The notes below the pieces were generated by a model, which saw only the letters and a program-made list of their open reading frames with translations, did not search any database and was not told where the DNA came from. Below are positions 44,894-53,769 of a DNA stretch of 64,000 nt, piece by piece. Source of the DNA: Methylorubrum populi (GTDB lineage: Bacteria; Pseudomonadota; Alphaproteobacteria; Rhizobiales; Beijerinckiaceae); the NCBI GenBank assembly GCA_036946625.1, contig JAQIIU010000001.1, positions 1 to 64,000 of the forward strand, given 5' to 3'. A program made the position numbers and the translations under genes. The first letter of the stretch is position 1; every line of letters starts with the position of its first letter.

Positions 44894-45886
44894 ATGGCGC
44901 ACAAGAACGGCAAGGACGGCGACGGTTCCCGGCGTGACAAAGCGCGGGAAACAAAGCCGCAGGACGGCGTTCCCGGCGGCGATCCCCCGCCCTCCTCCGC
45001 CGGCCAGGCGCGTGCGGCGGAGGCGGGCGCCGGCACCGCGCCGAGCCTGTCGCCGCATCTCCACCCCGTCCTGCCGCCTGCGGCCCGGGGCATCGTCACG
45101 GTCGAGCCCGGCCGGGGCTTCACCCTCGCCTCGGTCGATCCGGACGCCGCCGGCGGCCTCGACAAGGCGCAGGCCAAGGGCGCGCTCACCGAGGAGCGGG
45201 CGCGCATCAGGGCGCTGCAGGAAAGGCTCTACGCCGAGCGCCGCCGCTCCCTGCTGGTGGTGTTCCAGGCCATCGACACCGGCGGCAAGGACGGCACCAT
45301 CCGCAACGTCCTGGAGGGGGTGAACCCGCAGGGCTGCCGGGTCTGGTCGTTCAAGGTGCCGAGCGCCGAGGAGCTCGATCAGGACTTTCTCTGGCGCTAT
45401 CACGCCCGCGTCCCCGGCCGCGGCCTGATCGGCGTGTTCAACCGCAGCCACTACGAGGACGTGCTGGTGGTGCGGGTGAAGGGGCTGGTGCCGGAGGAGA
45501 CGTGGCGCGAGCGCTACGGGCTCATCAACGATTTCGAGCGGCTGCTGACGCTCTCAGGGGTCGTGATCCTGAAGTTCTTCCTGCACATCTCCAAGGACGA
45601 GCAGAAGGAGCGCCTGGAGGCGCGCCTCGCCGACCCGAAGAAGCACTGGAAGTTCGACCCCGCCGACCTCGTGGAGCGGAAAAGCTGGGATGCCTACCAG
45701 ACCGCCTTCGACGACGCGCTGACCCGCTGCTCGACCCCTTACGCCCCCTGGCACGTGGTGCCGGCCGACCGCAAATGGGCCCGCAACCTGATGGTCGCGA
45801 AAACCATCGCCGACACGCTGGAGGCGATGGACCCGCACTTCCCGGAGCCGCGCGAGGGGCTGGAAGGCCTCACGGTGCCGGATTGA
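44894..45886 (+). CDS. ppk2: Polyphosphate kinase 2 family protein
   Basis: 330 residues. A disordered Gly/Pro-rich N-terminus of about 60 residues precedes the PPK2 core: VVFQAIDTGGKDGTIRNVL (Walker A GGKDG), FLWRYHARVPGRGLIGVFNR, SHYEDVLVVRV, FERLLTLSGVVILKFFLHIS, the lid ERLEARLADPKKHWKFDPAD and the late APWHVVPADRKWARNLMV. PPK2 enzymes use polyphosphate to phosphorylate nucleoside mono- or diphosphates. Class cannot be decided by eye. ATG 44894 is preferred. Confidence 0.94.
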   Translation: MAHKNGKDGDGSRRDKARETKPQDGVPGGDPPPSSAGQARAAEAGAGTAPSLSPHLHPVLPPAARGIVTVEPGRGFTLASVDPDAAGGLDKAQAKGALTEERARIRALQERLYAERRRSLLVVFQAIDTGGKDGTIRNVLEGVNPQGCRVWSFKVPSAEELDQDFLWRYHARVPGRGLIGVFNRSHYEDVLVVRVKGLVPEETWRERYGLINDFERLLTLSGVVILKFFLHISKDEQKERLEARLADPKKHWKFDPADLVERKSWDAYQTAFDDALTRCSTPYAPWHVVPADRKWARNLMVAKTIADTLEAMDPHFPEPREGLEGLTVPD

Positions 45887-45889
45887 GGT

Positions 45890-46487
45890 CCGTTTCCGGA
45901 TCGAGGCCGACGCCCCGGCAGGCGGGAAGGCTGGAACGGGACGCCGCAGGTCACCGCGAGCCAGTTCAGCCGCCGCACCATCTCGGCCGCCTCGGGCGCT
46001 GCATCGGGCATGCGATCGAGGCGCGCGGCCATCCGTTCGAGGGAGAAGAGCCGAGCCCTGATCCCGGATGCGATCCAGCTTCTGTCCTTGATCCCTCCAA
46101 GCCACGACTTTCGCCAAGGCCACGTCATCGATGTCAGGGACGATGGCGGTCACGCCGGGGCATCCGCCGCCCTGGTAGGGGCTGTGCGCGATCCTTCCAA
46201 TCGGTCGGCATCACCGCTGTTCCGGGCGAGACGCCATCGGCGTAGTATCCGTACTGGTTGTGGAAGGCCGAACCCTGGCCGATATTGGCGTCGATCGCGC
46301 CCGACAGCGCCTCGGTGTCGGGCGTGCCGGGAACGAAGATGTCGGCCTCCCGCGTCATCAGCATGTCGCCGGGAATAGTCCTGCATCGGACGACGATCAC
46401 CGAGGAGCCGACCAGAACGAAGGTGTCGTGGCCCGTCACCCCCGCTGCCGCGCGCAGGATGTGGTCGAGCCGGTCCCTCCGCATCAT
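45890..46487 (-). pseudogene. Nucleotidyltransferase-like protein (DUF6036 type) broken by two +1 frameshifts
   Basis: From ATG 46487/46484: MRRDRLDHILRAAAGVTGHD, TFVLVGSSVIVV and TREADIFVPGTPDTEALSGA give the GS and ExD parts of a nucleotidyltransferase fold, then GSAFHNQYGYYADGVSPGTA. At CCCC (complement of about 46170-46173) the frame slips; the +1 frame gives GVTAIVPDIDDVALAKVVAW. At GGG about 50 codons later it slips again, giving KDRSWIASGIRARLFSLERM and AARLDRMPDAAPEAAEMVRR. Deleting one base at each run yields the expected continuous protein. The exact 3' end is uncertain. It overlaps the upstream gene by TGATG, so the two formed a pair. Confidence 0.7.
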
Positions 46488-46870
46488 CCGTGGCGGTCCG
46501 GGCTCGCCGACGGCCGATCCTGAAGTCCGGCCACCTCGACCATTTCGATCCGCTCCCGCGGGGACAGGACCGCGAAGACGGGCTGCGTATCCCGGAGCAG
46601 GTCGCCTCGCGGCGTATCCTCCAGCAACTGGCGCACGACCTGCCTGATGTCCTGGTCCAGAAGAGCGGTCCAGAGGATGTAGGCATGGGCCTGTGCCGGA
46701 TCCGGGCGGACCAAGCGCTCCAGATAGGACCTGCCGTTGGCGACGAGGCCGGGATCGTCGATCAGACGCGCCGCGATCCGGCGCGTCAGCTCGTAGGACC
46801 GGCGCTTGTTGCGGTCGTGGAAGTCGGCCTTGCGCGGAAACGATCCGACGAAGCGCTCTCCTTCCGTCAT
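46484..46870 (-). CDS. Hypothetical partner of the nucleotidyltransferase
   Basis: 128 residues, charged and largely helical (NKRRSYELTRRIAARLIDDP, AHAYILWTALLDQDIRQVVR, QLLEDTPRGDLLRDTQPVFA). No domain recognised. Position and overlap of its stop with the next start resemble toxin-antitoxin pairs of the nucleotidyltransferase kind, where the first gene is the antitoxin. That is a guess from layout. It is divergent from the AAA ATPase, with a 170-bp shared promoter region. Confidence 0.65.
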   Translation of the reverse strand: MTEGERFVGSFPRKADFHDRNKRRSYELTRRIAARLIDDPGLVANGRSYLERLVRPDPAQAHAYILWTALLDQDIRQVVRQLLEDTPRGDLLRDTQPVFAVLSPRERIEMVEVAGLQDRPSASPDRHG

Positions 46871-47041
46871 GCGGCATCCCCGGTAATCGGCAACGGTCGT
46901 CCTCGGATGCTAACCTCTTCCCGCCACGGGAAGAAGATGGGCGGTGGCGATCAGGGGCCGGCAGCCGCATCTCCCTCCTCGAATCGTCCTCCGAACGGTC
47001 TAGACTGGCCCGCTCCAACGCGCGGGAGGTCACCGTTGCCG

Positions 47042-48187
47042 ATGGTTCGGGAGATCGAGGCGGCCGGGTATCGCTCGTTGAAGAGCATCCGGTTTCCGGT
47101 CGGGCCTCTGTCGGTCTTCGTCGGCGGCAACGGCACCGGCAAGACCAACCTGTACCGGGCCCTCGCCCTGCTCCAGACGGCTTCCACCGGCACGCTGACG
47201 CGGGCGCTCGCCGCCGAGGGCGGGATGGAATCCGTGCTCTGGGCGGGTCCGCGCCGCCGTGGCGAGCCGGCCCGGGTGCGGCTGTCCGCCGAACTGTTCG
47301 ACGAGGCCACCGGCCATGCTTACACCTACGCGGTGGAGGTCGGCCTCGTGTCACAGGCCGGGGATCGGATCTTCGGGGCGGCCTTCGCCCTGGAGCCCCA
47401 GGTGAAGAGCGAGCGACTCACCGTGCAGGCGGGTGCACGGCCTGTGACGGTGCTCGACCGCGACGGCCCGGCAGGCTTCGTGCGCGACGAGGCGGGTCGC
47501 AAGCGCGCCTTCGGCCTCGACCTGCTGCCCACCGAGACGGCGCTCGCCGCGCTTCAGGACGCCGTGCGCTTCCCCGAGTTGCAGAGCGTCCGCCAGGCGC
47601 TGGATGCGTGGCGCTTCCATCACGGCGTGCGCACCGATGCCGACTCGCCCCTGCGCCGTCCCTGCCTCGCGGTGACGACGCCGACGCTCTCGTCCGACGG
47701 CGCCGACCTCGCGGCGGTCTTCGCCACCCTGGTCCATATCCGTGCCGACACGGCCGACCTCGACGCCGCGATCGCCGATGCCTTCCCCGGTGCGCGCCTC
47801 GTGGTGCCGCCGCCGGGCCGCGAGGCGCGGTTCGGCGTGATCTTTTCCGATTATCCGAAGCGGGTATTCGAGCCGTCCGAACTCTCCGACGGGACGCTGC
47901 GCTACCTCGCGCTCGCCGGCACGCTGCTCGCCTACCGGCTGCCGCCCTTCCTGGCGCTCAACGAGCCCGAGACCAGCCTGCATCCGGACCTGATGGCGCC
48001 GCTCGCACGGATGATCGTGCAGGCTTCGAAGCGCACGCAGGTCTGGCTGGTGACGCATTCCGAGCGCCTCGCCGCCGCGGTGGCCGAGCACGGCGGCGTG
48101 CGCCCGCGCGTCGTGCTCAAGCGCGAGGGCGCGACCTGGATCGAGGGCCTGCGCCTGGCCGGCGATTTCTCCGATGAGGACGATTGA
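47042..48187 (+). CDS. AAA family ATPase (AAA_21/RecF-like)
   Basis: 381 residues. N-terminal YRSLKSIRFPVGPLSVFVGG with Walker A GGNGTGKTN, an insertion of about 220 residues, ABC-like signature ELSDGTLRYLAL, Walker B PFLALNEPETSLHPDL and switch His in VTHSER. These SMC/RecF-like ATPases are found alone or with nucleases in repair and phage-defence loci. No partner nuclease is encoded here. GGGAGGT at 47024-47030 fits TTG 47036 (spacing 5) as well as ATG 47042 (spacing 11). MOSC starts 3 bp after the stop. Confidence 0.88.
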   Translation: MVREIEAAGYRSLKSIRFPVGPLSVFVGGNGTGKTNLYRALALLQTASTGTLTRALAAEGGMESVLWAGPRRRGEPARVRLSAELFDEATGHAYTYAVEVGLVSQAGDRIFGAAFALEPQVKSERLTVQAGARPVTVLDRDGPAGFVRDEAGRKRAFGLDLLPTETALAALQDAVRFPELQSVRQALDAWRFHHGVRTDADSPLRRPCLAVTTPTLSSDGADLAAVFATLVHIRADTADLDAAIADAFPGARLVVPPPGREARFGVIFSDYPKRVFEPSELSDGTLRYLALAGTLLAYRLPPFLALNEPETSLHPDLMAPLARMIVQASKRTQVWLVTHSERLAAAVAEHGGVRPRVVLKREGATWIEGLRLAGDFSDEDD

Positions 48188-48190
48188 GCG

Positions 48191-48874
48191 ATGCGGGTCG
48201 CGATTCAGGCCGTGCTGACCGGACGTGTCGCGCCGCTCGGGACGGCGACGAGTGCCATTGCCAAGGCGCCCGTGGAGGGGCCGGTCGCGGTGGGGCCGCT
48301 CGGGCTTTCGGGCGACGAGCAGGCCGACCGGCGCGTCCACGGCGGCCCGGAGAAGGCCGTGCATCACTACGCCCTCGACCACGCCGCCGCGTGGCGCGCG
48401 GACCTGCCCGGATTGCCGGACCTGCTGGAACGGCCCGGTGCCTTCGGCGAGAATTTTTCCTCGCACGGCCTGACGGAGGGGCAGGTCTGCGTCGGCGACC
48501 TGTGGCGGGCGGGCGGCGCCCTGCTCCAGGTCTCCCAGGCGCGCCAGCCCTGCTTCAAGCTGAACCTGCGCTTTTCCGTGCCGGACATGGCCCGCCGCGT
48601 CCAGGCGAGCGGGCGCACCGGCTGGTACTACCGGGTGATCGAGCCGGGGAGCGTGGCGGCGGGGGATACCCTGGACCTCGTGGAGCGCCCGCATCCGGAC
48701 TGGCCGCTCGCGCGGCTCCTCCACCACTTTTACGTCGACCGCCTCGACGCGGCGGCCTTGCGGGCGATCGCGGTGCTCGCCCCTCTCACGGAATCCTGGC
48801 GCACGCTGGCCGCCCGCCGGCTCGCGAGCGGCGCCGTGGAGGATTGGCGCCGGAGGCTCGGGGAAGACGTTTGA
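48191..48874 (+). CDS. MOSC domain protein (YiiM type)
   Basis: 227 residues. GLSGDEQADRRVHGGPEKAV, the MOSC core GAFGENFSSHGLTEGQVCVG, the conserved Cys in SQARQPCFKLN and the tail domain ALRAIAVLAPLTESWRTLAA match YiiM/YflK-like proteins. MOSC domains bind sulfur carried on Cys and molybdenum cofactor; YiiM reduces N-hydroxylated bases with Moco. It starts 3 bp after the AAA ATPase, so co-transcription is likely, with no known functional link. Confidence 0.92.
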   Translation: MRVAIQAVLTGRVAPLGTATSAIAKAPVEGPVAVGPLGLSGDEQADRRVHGGPEKAVHHYALDHAAAWRADLPGLPDLLERPGAFGENFSSHGLTEGQVCVGDLWRAGGALLQVSQARQPCFKLNLRFSVPDMARRVQASGRTGWYYRVIEPGSVAAGDTLDLVERPHPDWPLARLLHHFYVDRLDAAALRAIAVLAPLTESWRTLAARRLASGAVEDWRRRLGEDV

Positions 48875-48943
48875 GGCCTGTGCGGGTTCAGGTCGAGGCG
48901 AGAGGATGCTTACCCACCTCGACCGGATGCCTGGAAGCAGAGT

Positions 48944-49771
48944 CTATTCCCGCTCGCGGGTGATGTCCGGTGCCTCGGGGTTCTTCATGCCGACGACGTG
49001 GTAGCCGGCATCGACGTGCAGGATCTCGCCGGTCATGCCGCGGGACATGTCGGAGAACAGGTAGGCCGCCGTCTCGCCGACCTCCTCGATGGTCACGGTC
49101 CGGCGCATCGGCGCGTTGTACTCGTTCCACTTGAGGATGTAGCGGAAGTCGCCGATGCCCGACGCCGCCAGCGTCTTGATCGGGCCGGCCGAGATCGCGT
49201 TGACGCGGATCTGCTTCGGGCCGAGATCGGCGGCGAGGTAGCGCACGGAGGCCTCCAGCGCGGCCTTGGCGACGCCCATCACGTTGTAGTGGGGCATCCA
49301 CTTCTCGGCGCCGTAATAGGTCAGGGTCAGCATCGAGCCGCCCTCGCGCATGATCTTTTCCGCCCGCTGCGCCACCGCGGTGAACGAGTAGCAGGAGATC
49401 AGGAGCGACTTGGTGAAGTTGGCCTCCGAGGTCTCGATGTAGCGGCCGGTCAGCTCGTCCTTGTCGGAGAAGGCGATGCAGTGGACGACGAAATCGAGCC
49501 CCTCGGGGAACACCTCGGCCGTGGCGGCGAAGGCGGAATCGATCGAGACCGGGTCGGTCACGTCGCAATGGCCGACCACCTGCGCGTTCAGTTCGCGCGC
49601 CAGCGGCTCGACGCGCTTCTTCAGCGCCTCGCCCTGGTAGGTGAAGGCCAGTTCCGCCCCGTGGGCGGCGGCGCTGCGGGCGATGCCCCAGGCGATCGAG
49701 CGGTTGTTGGCCACTCCCAGCACCAGCCCGCGCTTGCCCGCGAGCAGCCCGCCCGGCTTCCGATCCGACAT
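48944..49771 (-). CDS. fabI: Enoyl-[acyl-carrier-protein] reductase (NADH)
   Basis: 275 residues, short-chain dehydrogenase fold. GLVLGVANNRSIAWGIA is the modified FabI cofactor motif. The active site reads TYYGAEKWMPHYNVMGVAKA, with the Tyr-x6-Lys pattern of FabI (Y...MGVAK). It completes each cycle of fatty acid elongation and is the triclosan/isoniazid-class target. ATG 49771 gives the usual start MSDRKPGGLLAGKRG. Confidence 0.97.
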   Translation of the reverse strand: MSDRKPGGLLAGKRGLVLGVANNRSIAWGIARSAAAHGAELAFTYQGEALKKRVEPLARELNAQVVGHCDVTDPVSIDSAFAATAEVFPEGLDFVVHCIAFSDKDELTGRYIETSEANFTKSLLISCYSFTAVAQRAEKIMREGGSMLTLTYYGAEKWMPHYNVMGVAKAALEASVRYLAADLGPKQIRVNAISAGPIKTLAASGIGDFRYILKWNEYNAPMRRTVTIEEVGETAAYLFSDMSRGMTGEILHVDAGYHVVGMKNPEAPDITRERE

Positions 49772-49877
49772 GCGTCACCTTCGCTTCGGCCGCGCGGGCG
49801 CCCCCGAGGGGCGACCCTGCGCCGGGGGCTTCCTTAGCGGAGGGCCGCCAGGGGGGGAAGCCTGAAGGCGACATGCG

Positions 49878-49907
49878 GGCCCGATCCGGCCGATGCCGGG
49901 TCGGGCC
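49878..49907 (-). terminator. Hairpin after the DnaJ-type gene
   Basis: GGCCCGATCCGG and CCGGGTCGGGCC pair over 12 bp with one G-T and a 6-nt loop, 17 bp beyond the stop of the chaperone gene. There is no T run. It could lie at the 3' end of that mRNA. Confidence 0.5.
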
Positions 49908-49923
49908 GGATTCCCCTCCGGCC

Positions 49924-50877
49924 CTACACCGTCCCGGCCTTCGCCTCGCGGCGGCGGCGGGCGTAGTCGGTCAGCGCCGCGTCCTCGCCCGCGGGCAGGG
50001 CCACGGCGGTCGTCGCGAACAGGTCGCCGCGGGTGCCGTCCTTCTTCGGCAGGCCCTTTCCGCGCAGGCGGAAGGTGCGGCCGGAGCCCGTCATCGCCGG
50101 CACCTTCATCTCGACCGCGCCGGTCAGCGTCGGCACGCGCAAGAGGCCGCCCAGCACCGCATCCTCCAGCGGCAGGTCGACGGTGGTGCGCAGGTCCGCC
50201 CCCTCGACCTCGAACAGCGGGTGGGGCTGGATGCGGATGGTGAGCAGCGCGTCGCCCGGTTCCGCGCGCGGGCCGCCCGGGCCGCCGAGGCCCCGCAGGC
50301 GGATGGTCTGGCCGTCGACGACGCCCTTGGGGATCATCACGTCGACGTCGCGCCCGCCGGGCAGGCCGATCCGCATCTTCTCCTCGCCCGCGACCTGCTC
50401 CAGCGTCACGCCGAGTTCGGCCGCCACGTCCTCGCCGCGCGACGGACCGCCGCGGCCGAAGCCGCCGGCTCCCGCGGGGCCCGCCCCGCCCGCGCGAAAG
50501 GCCTCGCCGAAGATGTGGCTGATGAAGTCCTCGCCGATGCCGCCCGGGCCCGCCCCGCCGGCGCCGCCGCGCCTCTGGGTGAAGCCCTCGAAGTCGAAGC
50601 CGCCGCCCCCGCGCCCGCCGCCGAAGCCGGAAAAGCCCTCGAAGCCGGTCGCGCGCGGCTTGCCCTCGGCGTCGATCTCGCCGCGGTCGAACTGGGCGCG
50701 CTTCTCCTTGTCGCCGAGGATCTCGTAGGCGGTGTTCGCCTCCGCGAAGCGCTCGGCGGCCTTCGAATCCTTGTTGCTGTCGGGGTGATAGGCCTTGGCG
50801 AGCTTACGGAAGGCCTTCTTGATCTCGGCCTCGCCCGCGCCCTTGGGCACACCCAGAACGTCGTAGGGGTTTCGCAT
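49924..50877 (-). CDS. DnaJ C-terminal domain chaperone (CbpA type)
   Basis: 317 residues. J domain at the start ([31 protein letters not shown] with the essential HPD), a Gly/Phe/Arg-rich linker of about 90 residues, then the two DnaJ C-terminal beta domains ([40 protein letters not shown]). The zinc finger of DnaJ is absent, so it is CbpA-like. It stimulates DnaK ATPase and delivers substrates. It lies 128 bp downstream of the lipoprotein gene in the same direction. Confidence 0.93.
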   Translation of the reverse strand: MRNPYDVLGVPKGAGEAEIKKAFRKLAKAYHPDSNKDSKAAERFAEANTAYEILGDKEKRAQFDRGEIDAEGKPRATGFEGFSGFGGGRGGGGFDFEGFTQRRGGAGGAGPGGIGEDFISHIFGEAFRAGGAGPAGAGGFGRGGPSRGEDVAAELGVTLEQVAGEEKMRIGLPGGRDVDVMIPKGVVDGQTIRLRGLGGPGGPRAEPGDALLTIRIQPHPLFEVEGADLRTTVDLPLEDAVLGGLLRVPTLTGAVEMKVPAMTGSGRTFRLRGKGLPKKDGTRGDLFATTAVALPAGEDAALTDYARRRREAKAGTV

Positions 50878-51005
50878 CGGGGCTCTTTTGAAGGGATCGC
50901 AACCGCCGAGGGATACGGCCTCTGCCGCGTCGCTTCAACGTGGGAAGGGCGTTGCGGTTCTGCAACACCCCTCGCGATCATCGCTCGACGATTGCGGGGA
51001 GCCCG

Positions 51006-51533
51006 TCAGGACTTCGCCGCGCGCAGCCGCTTCAGCGCCCACTCGCCGCCGGAGGGCTTGCAGCCGGTGCCGCGCACGAAGCGGCTGGTCGCGCCGCCGA
51101 CCACCGTCGCGAGGAAGTCGCGGCAGATCTCGTCGCCAGCCACGTAGGGCAGGCCGGTCGGGTTGATCGAGCCGCGCAGGGCGGTCTCCGGGTTCTCCCA
51201 CTTCACCGGGCGCCCGTTGCCCTGCGGGTCGAGGGCGACCGAGAGCGCCGCGTGGGCGCGCCGCCAGTCCTCGCCGTCGAGGTCGCGCCCGAAGCTCGCG
51301 GACCGCTTCGGGATGCTGCCGGTGACGAGCGGTTCGGGCGCGGCCGGCGCCTCCTCCGACCGGAACGACAGGATCGGCCCGCTGCACGCCCCGCAGGCGG
51401 AGGCGAGCAGGCCCGCGGCCAGAAGGGACACGGCCCGCGGCGCGGCGCGATCCTGCGCGCGGCCGGCATCCGTTGCGGCGGAGCGCGCCCGGGCGAGGGC
51501 TTGACCGAGGGCTTTACACGGACGCAGACGCAT
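51006..51533 (-). CDS. RT0821/Lpp0805-family surface lipoprotein
   Basis: 175 residues. After a basic N-terminus the hydrophobic AVSLLAAGLLASAC ends at a lipobox-like Cys (LASAC). The mature part begins with EPLVTGSIPK, followed by DGEDWRRAHAALSVALDPQG, WENPETALRGSINPTGLPYV and GDEICRDFLATVVGG, which resemble the RT0821 family of outer-membrane 17-kDa-antigen-like proteins. An internal Met or Val may be the true start, because the first 30 residues are unusually Arg-rich. It is divergent from pdxH. Confidence 0.8.
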   Translation of the reverse strand: MRLRPCKALGQALARARSAATDAGRAQDRAAPRAVSLLAAGLLASACGACSGPILSFRSEEAPAAPEPLVTGSIPKRSASFGRDLDGEDWRRAHAALSVALDPQGNGRPVKWENPETALRGSINPTGLPYVAGDEICRDFLATVVGGATSRFVRGTGCKPSGGEWALKRLRAAKS

Positions 51534-51620
51534 TACACCTGAACTCGAGACAGACGGGGGTCCGACAGGGTGTGCCGCCCGACGTCGGTGCCCCCCGACC
51601 CGGCTGCCACAGGGACGAAA

Positions 51621-52265
51621 ATGGCCATCGATCGGTTAAGAGAGGGTGAGCCCGGCGGATCGGCGGTCCACCCCGAGGATTTCACGTTGTCGTCGGATCC
51701 CTGGGCGCTGTTTTCCGCCTGGATGGCGGAAGCGGAGGCCTCCGAACCCGCGGACGCCAACGCCATGGCGCTCGCCACCGCCGGCCCCGACGGCCTGCCC
51801 GACGTGCGGGTGGTGCTGCTGAAGGGCCTCGATCCCCGCGGCCTCGTCTTCTACACCAACGCGGAATCGGCCAAGGGCGAGCAGCTCCTCGCCAACCCGC
51901 AGGCCGCGACCGTGCTGTACTGGAAGTCGCTCGGCCGGCAGATCCGCGCCCGCGGCCCCGTCTCCCGCGTCACGCGCGAGGAGGCCGACGCCTACTTCGC
52001 CAGCCGCCACAGGGACAGCCGCATCGGCGCGCTCGCGAGCCGGCAGTCGCGCCCGCTCACCGACCGCCCGACCCTGATGGCCGAGGTCGCCGCCCTTTCG
52101 GAGACGTACGAGAACGGCCCGGTGCCGCGCCCCGAGCACTGGCTGGGGTTTCGCATCGCCCCGGTGCAGCTCGAGTTCTGGCGGAACGGCACCTACCGCC
52201 TGCACGACCGGGTGCGCTTCACCCGCGAGGGCGACGGCTGGGCCCGCTCGCGGCTCTATCCCTGA
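51621..52265 (+). CDS. pdxH: Pyridoxamine 5'-phosphate oxidase
   Basis: 214 residues. FMN-binding barrel with LPDVRVVLLKGLDPRGLVFY (Arg/Lys FMN contacts), TNAESAKGEQLLANPQAATV, YWKSLGRQIRARGPV, SRHRDSRIGALASRQS and the C-terminal substrate block PEHWLGFRIAPVQLEFW and RLHDRVRF, ending in the invariant RLYP. It oxidises pyridoxine or pyridoxamine phosphate to PLP, the cofactor of the two cysteine desulfurases. ATG 51621 is favoured because upstream in-frame codons are unlikely coding. Confidence 0.96.
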   Translation: MAIDRLREGEPGGSAVHPEDFTLSSDPWALFSAWMAEAEASEPADANAMALATAGPDGLPDVRVVLLKGLDPRGLVFYTNAESAKGEQLLANPQAATVLYWKSLGRQIRARGPVSRVTREEADAYFASRHRDSRIGALASRQSRPLTDRPTLMAEVAALSETYENGPVPRPEHWLGFRIAPVQLEFWRNGTYRLHDRVRFTREGDGWARSRLYP

Positions 52266-52314
52266 CCGGACGCCCGGAAGACGACCATCGGCCGGCTTCC
52301 GGGCCGTTTCGGGA

Positions 52315-52698
52315 TCAGTCCATCACCGAACGGATCGCCGCCAGGAGCTCCTCCTCGGTGTAGGGCTTGCGGATGAACAGGCCGTCGGGCGGCACGTCGC
52401 CCGGGGCCGGCCGCACCTTGCCGGAGGTGATGACGATGCCGATGCCGGGCCAGCGCCGGGCGATGCAGGCGGCGAGCTTGATGCCGTCGATGCCGAGCGG
52501 CATGTCGATGTCGGTCACGACGGCGCGCACGCCCGCCCCGGCCTCCCCGCCCTCGTCGAGGACGCGGATGGCCGCATTGCCGTTGGTGGCCTCGCACACG
52601 GCATAGCCGGCTTCCGCGATCGTCTCGACCGCGGCGTGGCGGGTCACGGCATCGTCCTCGACGACGAGCACGACCGGCTTGGCTTCCGCTTCGCTCAC
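52315..52698 (-). CDS. Single-domain response regulator (CheY-like)
   Basis: 127 residues from GTG 52698. Receiver fold: VVLVVEDDAVTRHAAV with the acidic pair, phospho-acceptor Asp in AVVTDIDMPLGIDGI, switch Thr/Ser in IVITSGK and Lys in FIRKPYTEEELLAAI. No output domain, so it probably relays phosphate or binds a partner. No sensor kinase gene is nearby. It converges on pdxH. Confidence 0.92.
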   Translation of the reverse strand: MSEAEAKPVVLVVEDDAVTRHAAVETIAEAGYAVCEATNGNAAIRVLDEGGEAGAGVRAVVTDIDMPLGIDGIKLAACIARRWPGIGIVITSGKVRPAPGDVPPDGLFIRKPYTEEELLAAIRSVMD

Positions 52699-53016
52699 GC
52701 GTCTTGATTCCCGAACCGACCGCAAGCCCCCCTCCTTCCGCTCGCACGAAGGCCGCCCGGGAGCAAGCGTGGGCTGCCTCGCTCCGCGACACGCCCTTCG
52801 CGATGCGGCGCGGACCCTGGATTTCCGGCGAGGCGCGGCTTATCCCTTGGGACGAAGGCCCGCCTCGCGTGCAGCGCGGCGCTTCTCTTCGAGAGCGCTC
52901 CCGTCGCCGAAGCGGATGTCGCTTCGGCGACGGGAGCGTGCGTCAAAACAAGGGCTTGGAGCCGTGCCCGTCGCGTCGCGGCCGGGCGGCTCGAAGCGGA
53001 CAGCGAGGGACCGGCC
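52699..53016. other. 318-bp gene-free region
   Basis: Between the divergently oriented response regulator and SDR genes. It contains a perfect 18-bp hairpin (52896-52938); the rest shows no credible frame or promoter box by eye. Confidence 0.55.
52896..52938. repeat. Perfect 18-bp inverted repeat
   Basis: CGCTCCCGTCGCCGAAGC (52896-52913) pairs with GCTTCGGCGACGGGAGCG (52921-52938) around 7 nt. No T run follows on either strand and no upstream gene ends nearby, so it is not an ordinary terminator. It lies 78 bp before the SDR start and may be a regulator site or a mobile repeat. Confidence 0.75.
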
Positions 53017-53769
53017 TTGGCCTCATCCAACGACCGTCGACGGGTGATGCTGCTCACCGGCGCCAGCCGGGGCATCGGGCACGCCACCGTGAAGCGCTTC
53101 TCCGCCGCGGGCTGGCGGGTCATCACCTGCTCGCGCCACGCCTTCCCCGAGAACTGCCCCTGGGAGATGGGGCCGGAGGACCACCTCCAGGTCGATCTCG
53201 CCGACGCGGCCGACACCGTGCGCGGGGTGCGCGAGGTGGCCGAGCGGCTCGCCGCCGAGGGCGGCCTGCTGCACGCGCTGGTCAACAATGCCGGCATCTC
53301 GCCCAAGGGCCCCGGGGGCGAGCGGCTCGGCGCCCTGACCACCGAATACGAGGACTGGGCCCGCGTCTTCCAGGTGAACTTCTTCGCGCCGATCCTGCTG
53401 GCGCGCGGCCTCACCGACGAGCTGACCCGGGCGCGCGGCTCGATCGTCAACGTCACCTCGATCGCCGGCTCGCGGGTCCACCCCTTCGCGGGCGCGGCCT
53501 ACGGCACCTCGAAGGCGGCGCTCGCCGGCCTGACCCGCGAGATGGCCGCGGATTTCGGGCCGCTCGGCGTGCGCGTCAACGCGATCTCGCCCGGCGAGAT
53601 CGACACCTCGATCCTTTCGCCGGGCACCGACAAGCTGGTGCGGCAGATCCCGCAGCGCCGGCTCGGCACCCCCGACGAGGTGGCCAAGGCGATCTACTTC
53701 CTCTGCACCGAGGCCTCCTCCTACGTGAACGGCGCCGAACTCCACATCAACGGCGGACAGCATGTCTGA
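53017..53769 (+). CDS. Short-chain dehydrogenase/reductase
   Basis: 250 residues from TTG 53017 (GAGGGA nearby), with ATG 53047 as alternative. Cofactor motif TGASRGIGHATV, NNAG in ALVNNAGISP, catalytic Ser in NVTSIAGS, YxxxK in AAYGTSKAALAG, and SPGEIDTS. Likely NAD(P)-dependent oxidation of an alcohol; the substrate is unknown. It overlaps the next gene by 8 bp. Confidence 0.92.
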   Translation: MASSNDRRRVMLLTGASRGIGHATVKRFSAAGWRVITCSRHAFPENCPWEMGPEDHLQVDLADAADTVRGVREVAERLAAEGGLLHALVNNAGISPKGPGGERLGALTTEYEDWARVFQVNFFAPILLARGLTDELTRARGSIVNVTSIAGSRVHPFAGAAYGTSKAALAGLTREMAADFGPLGVRVNAISPGEIDTSILSPGTDKLVRQIPQRRLGTPDEVAKAIYFLCTEASSYVNGAELHINGGQHV

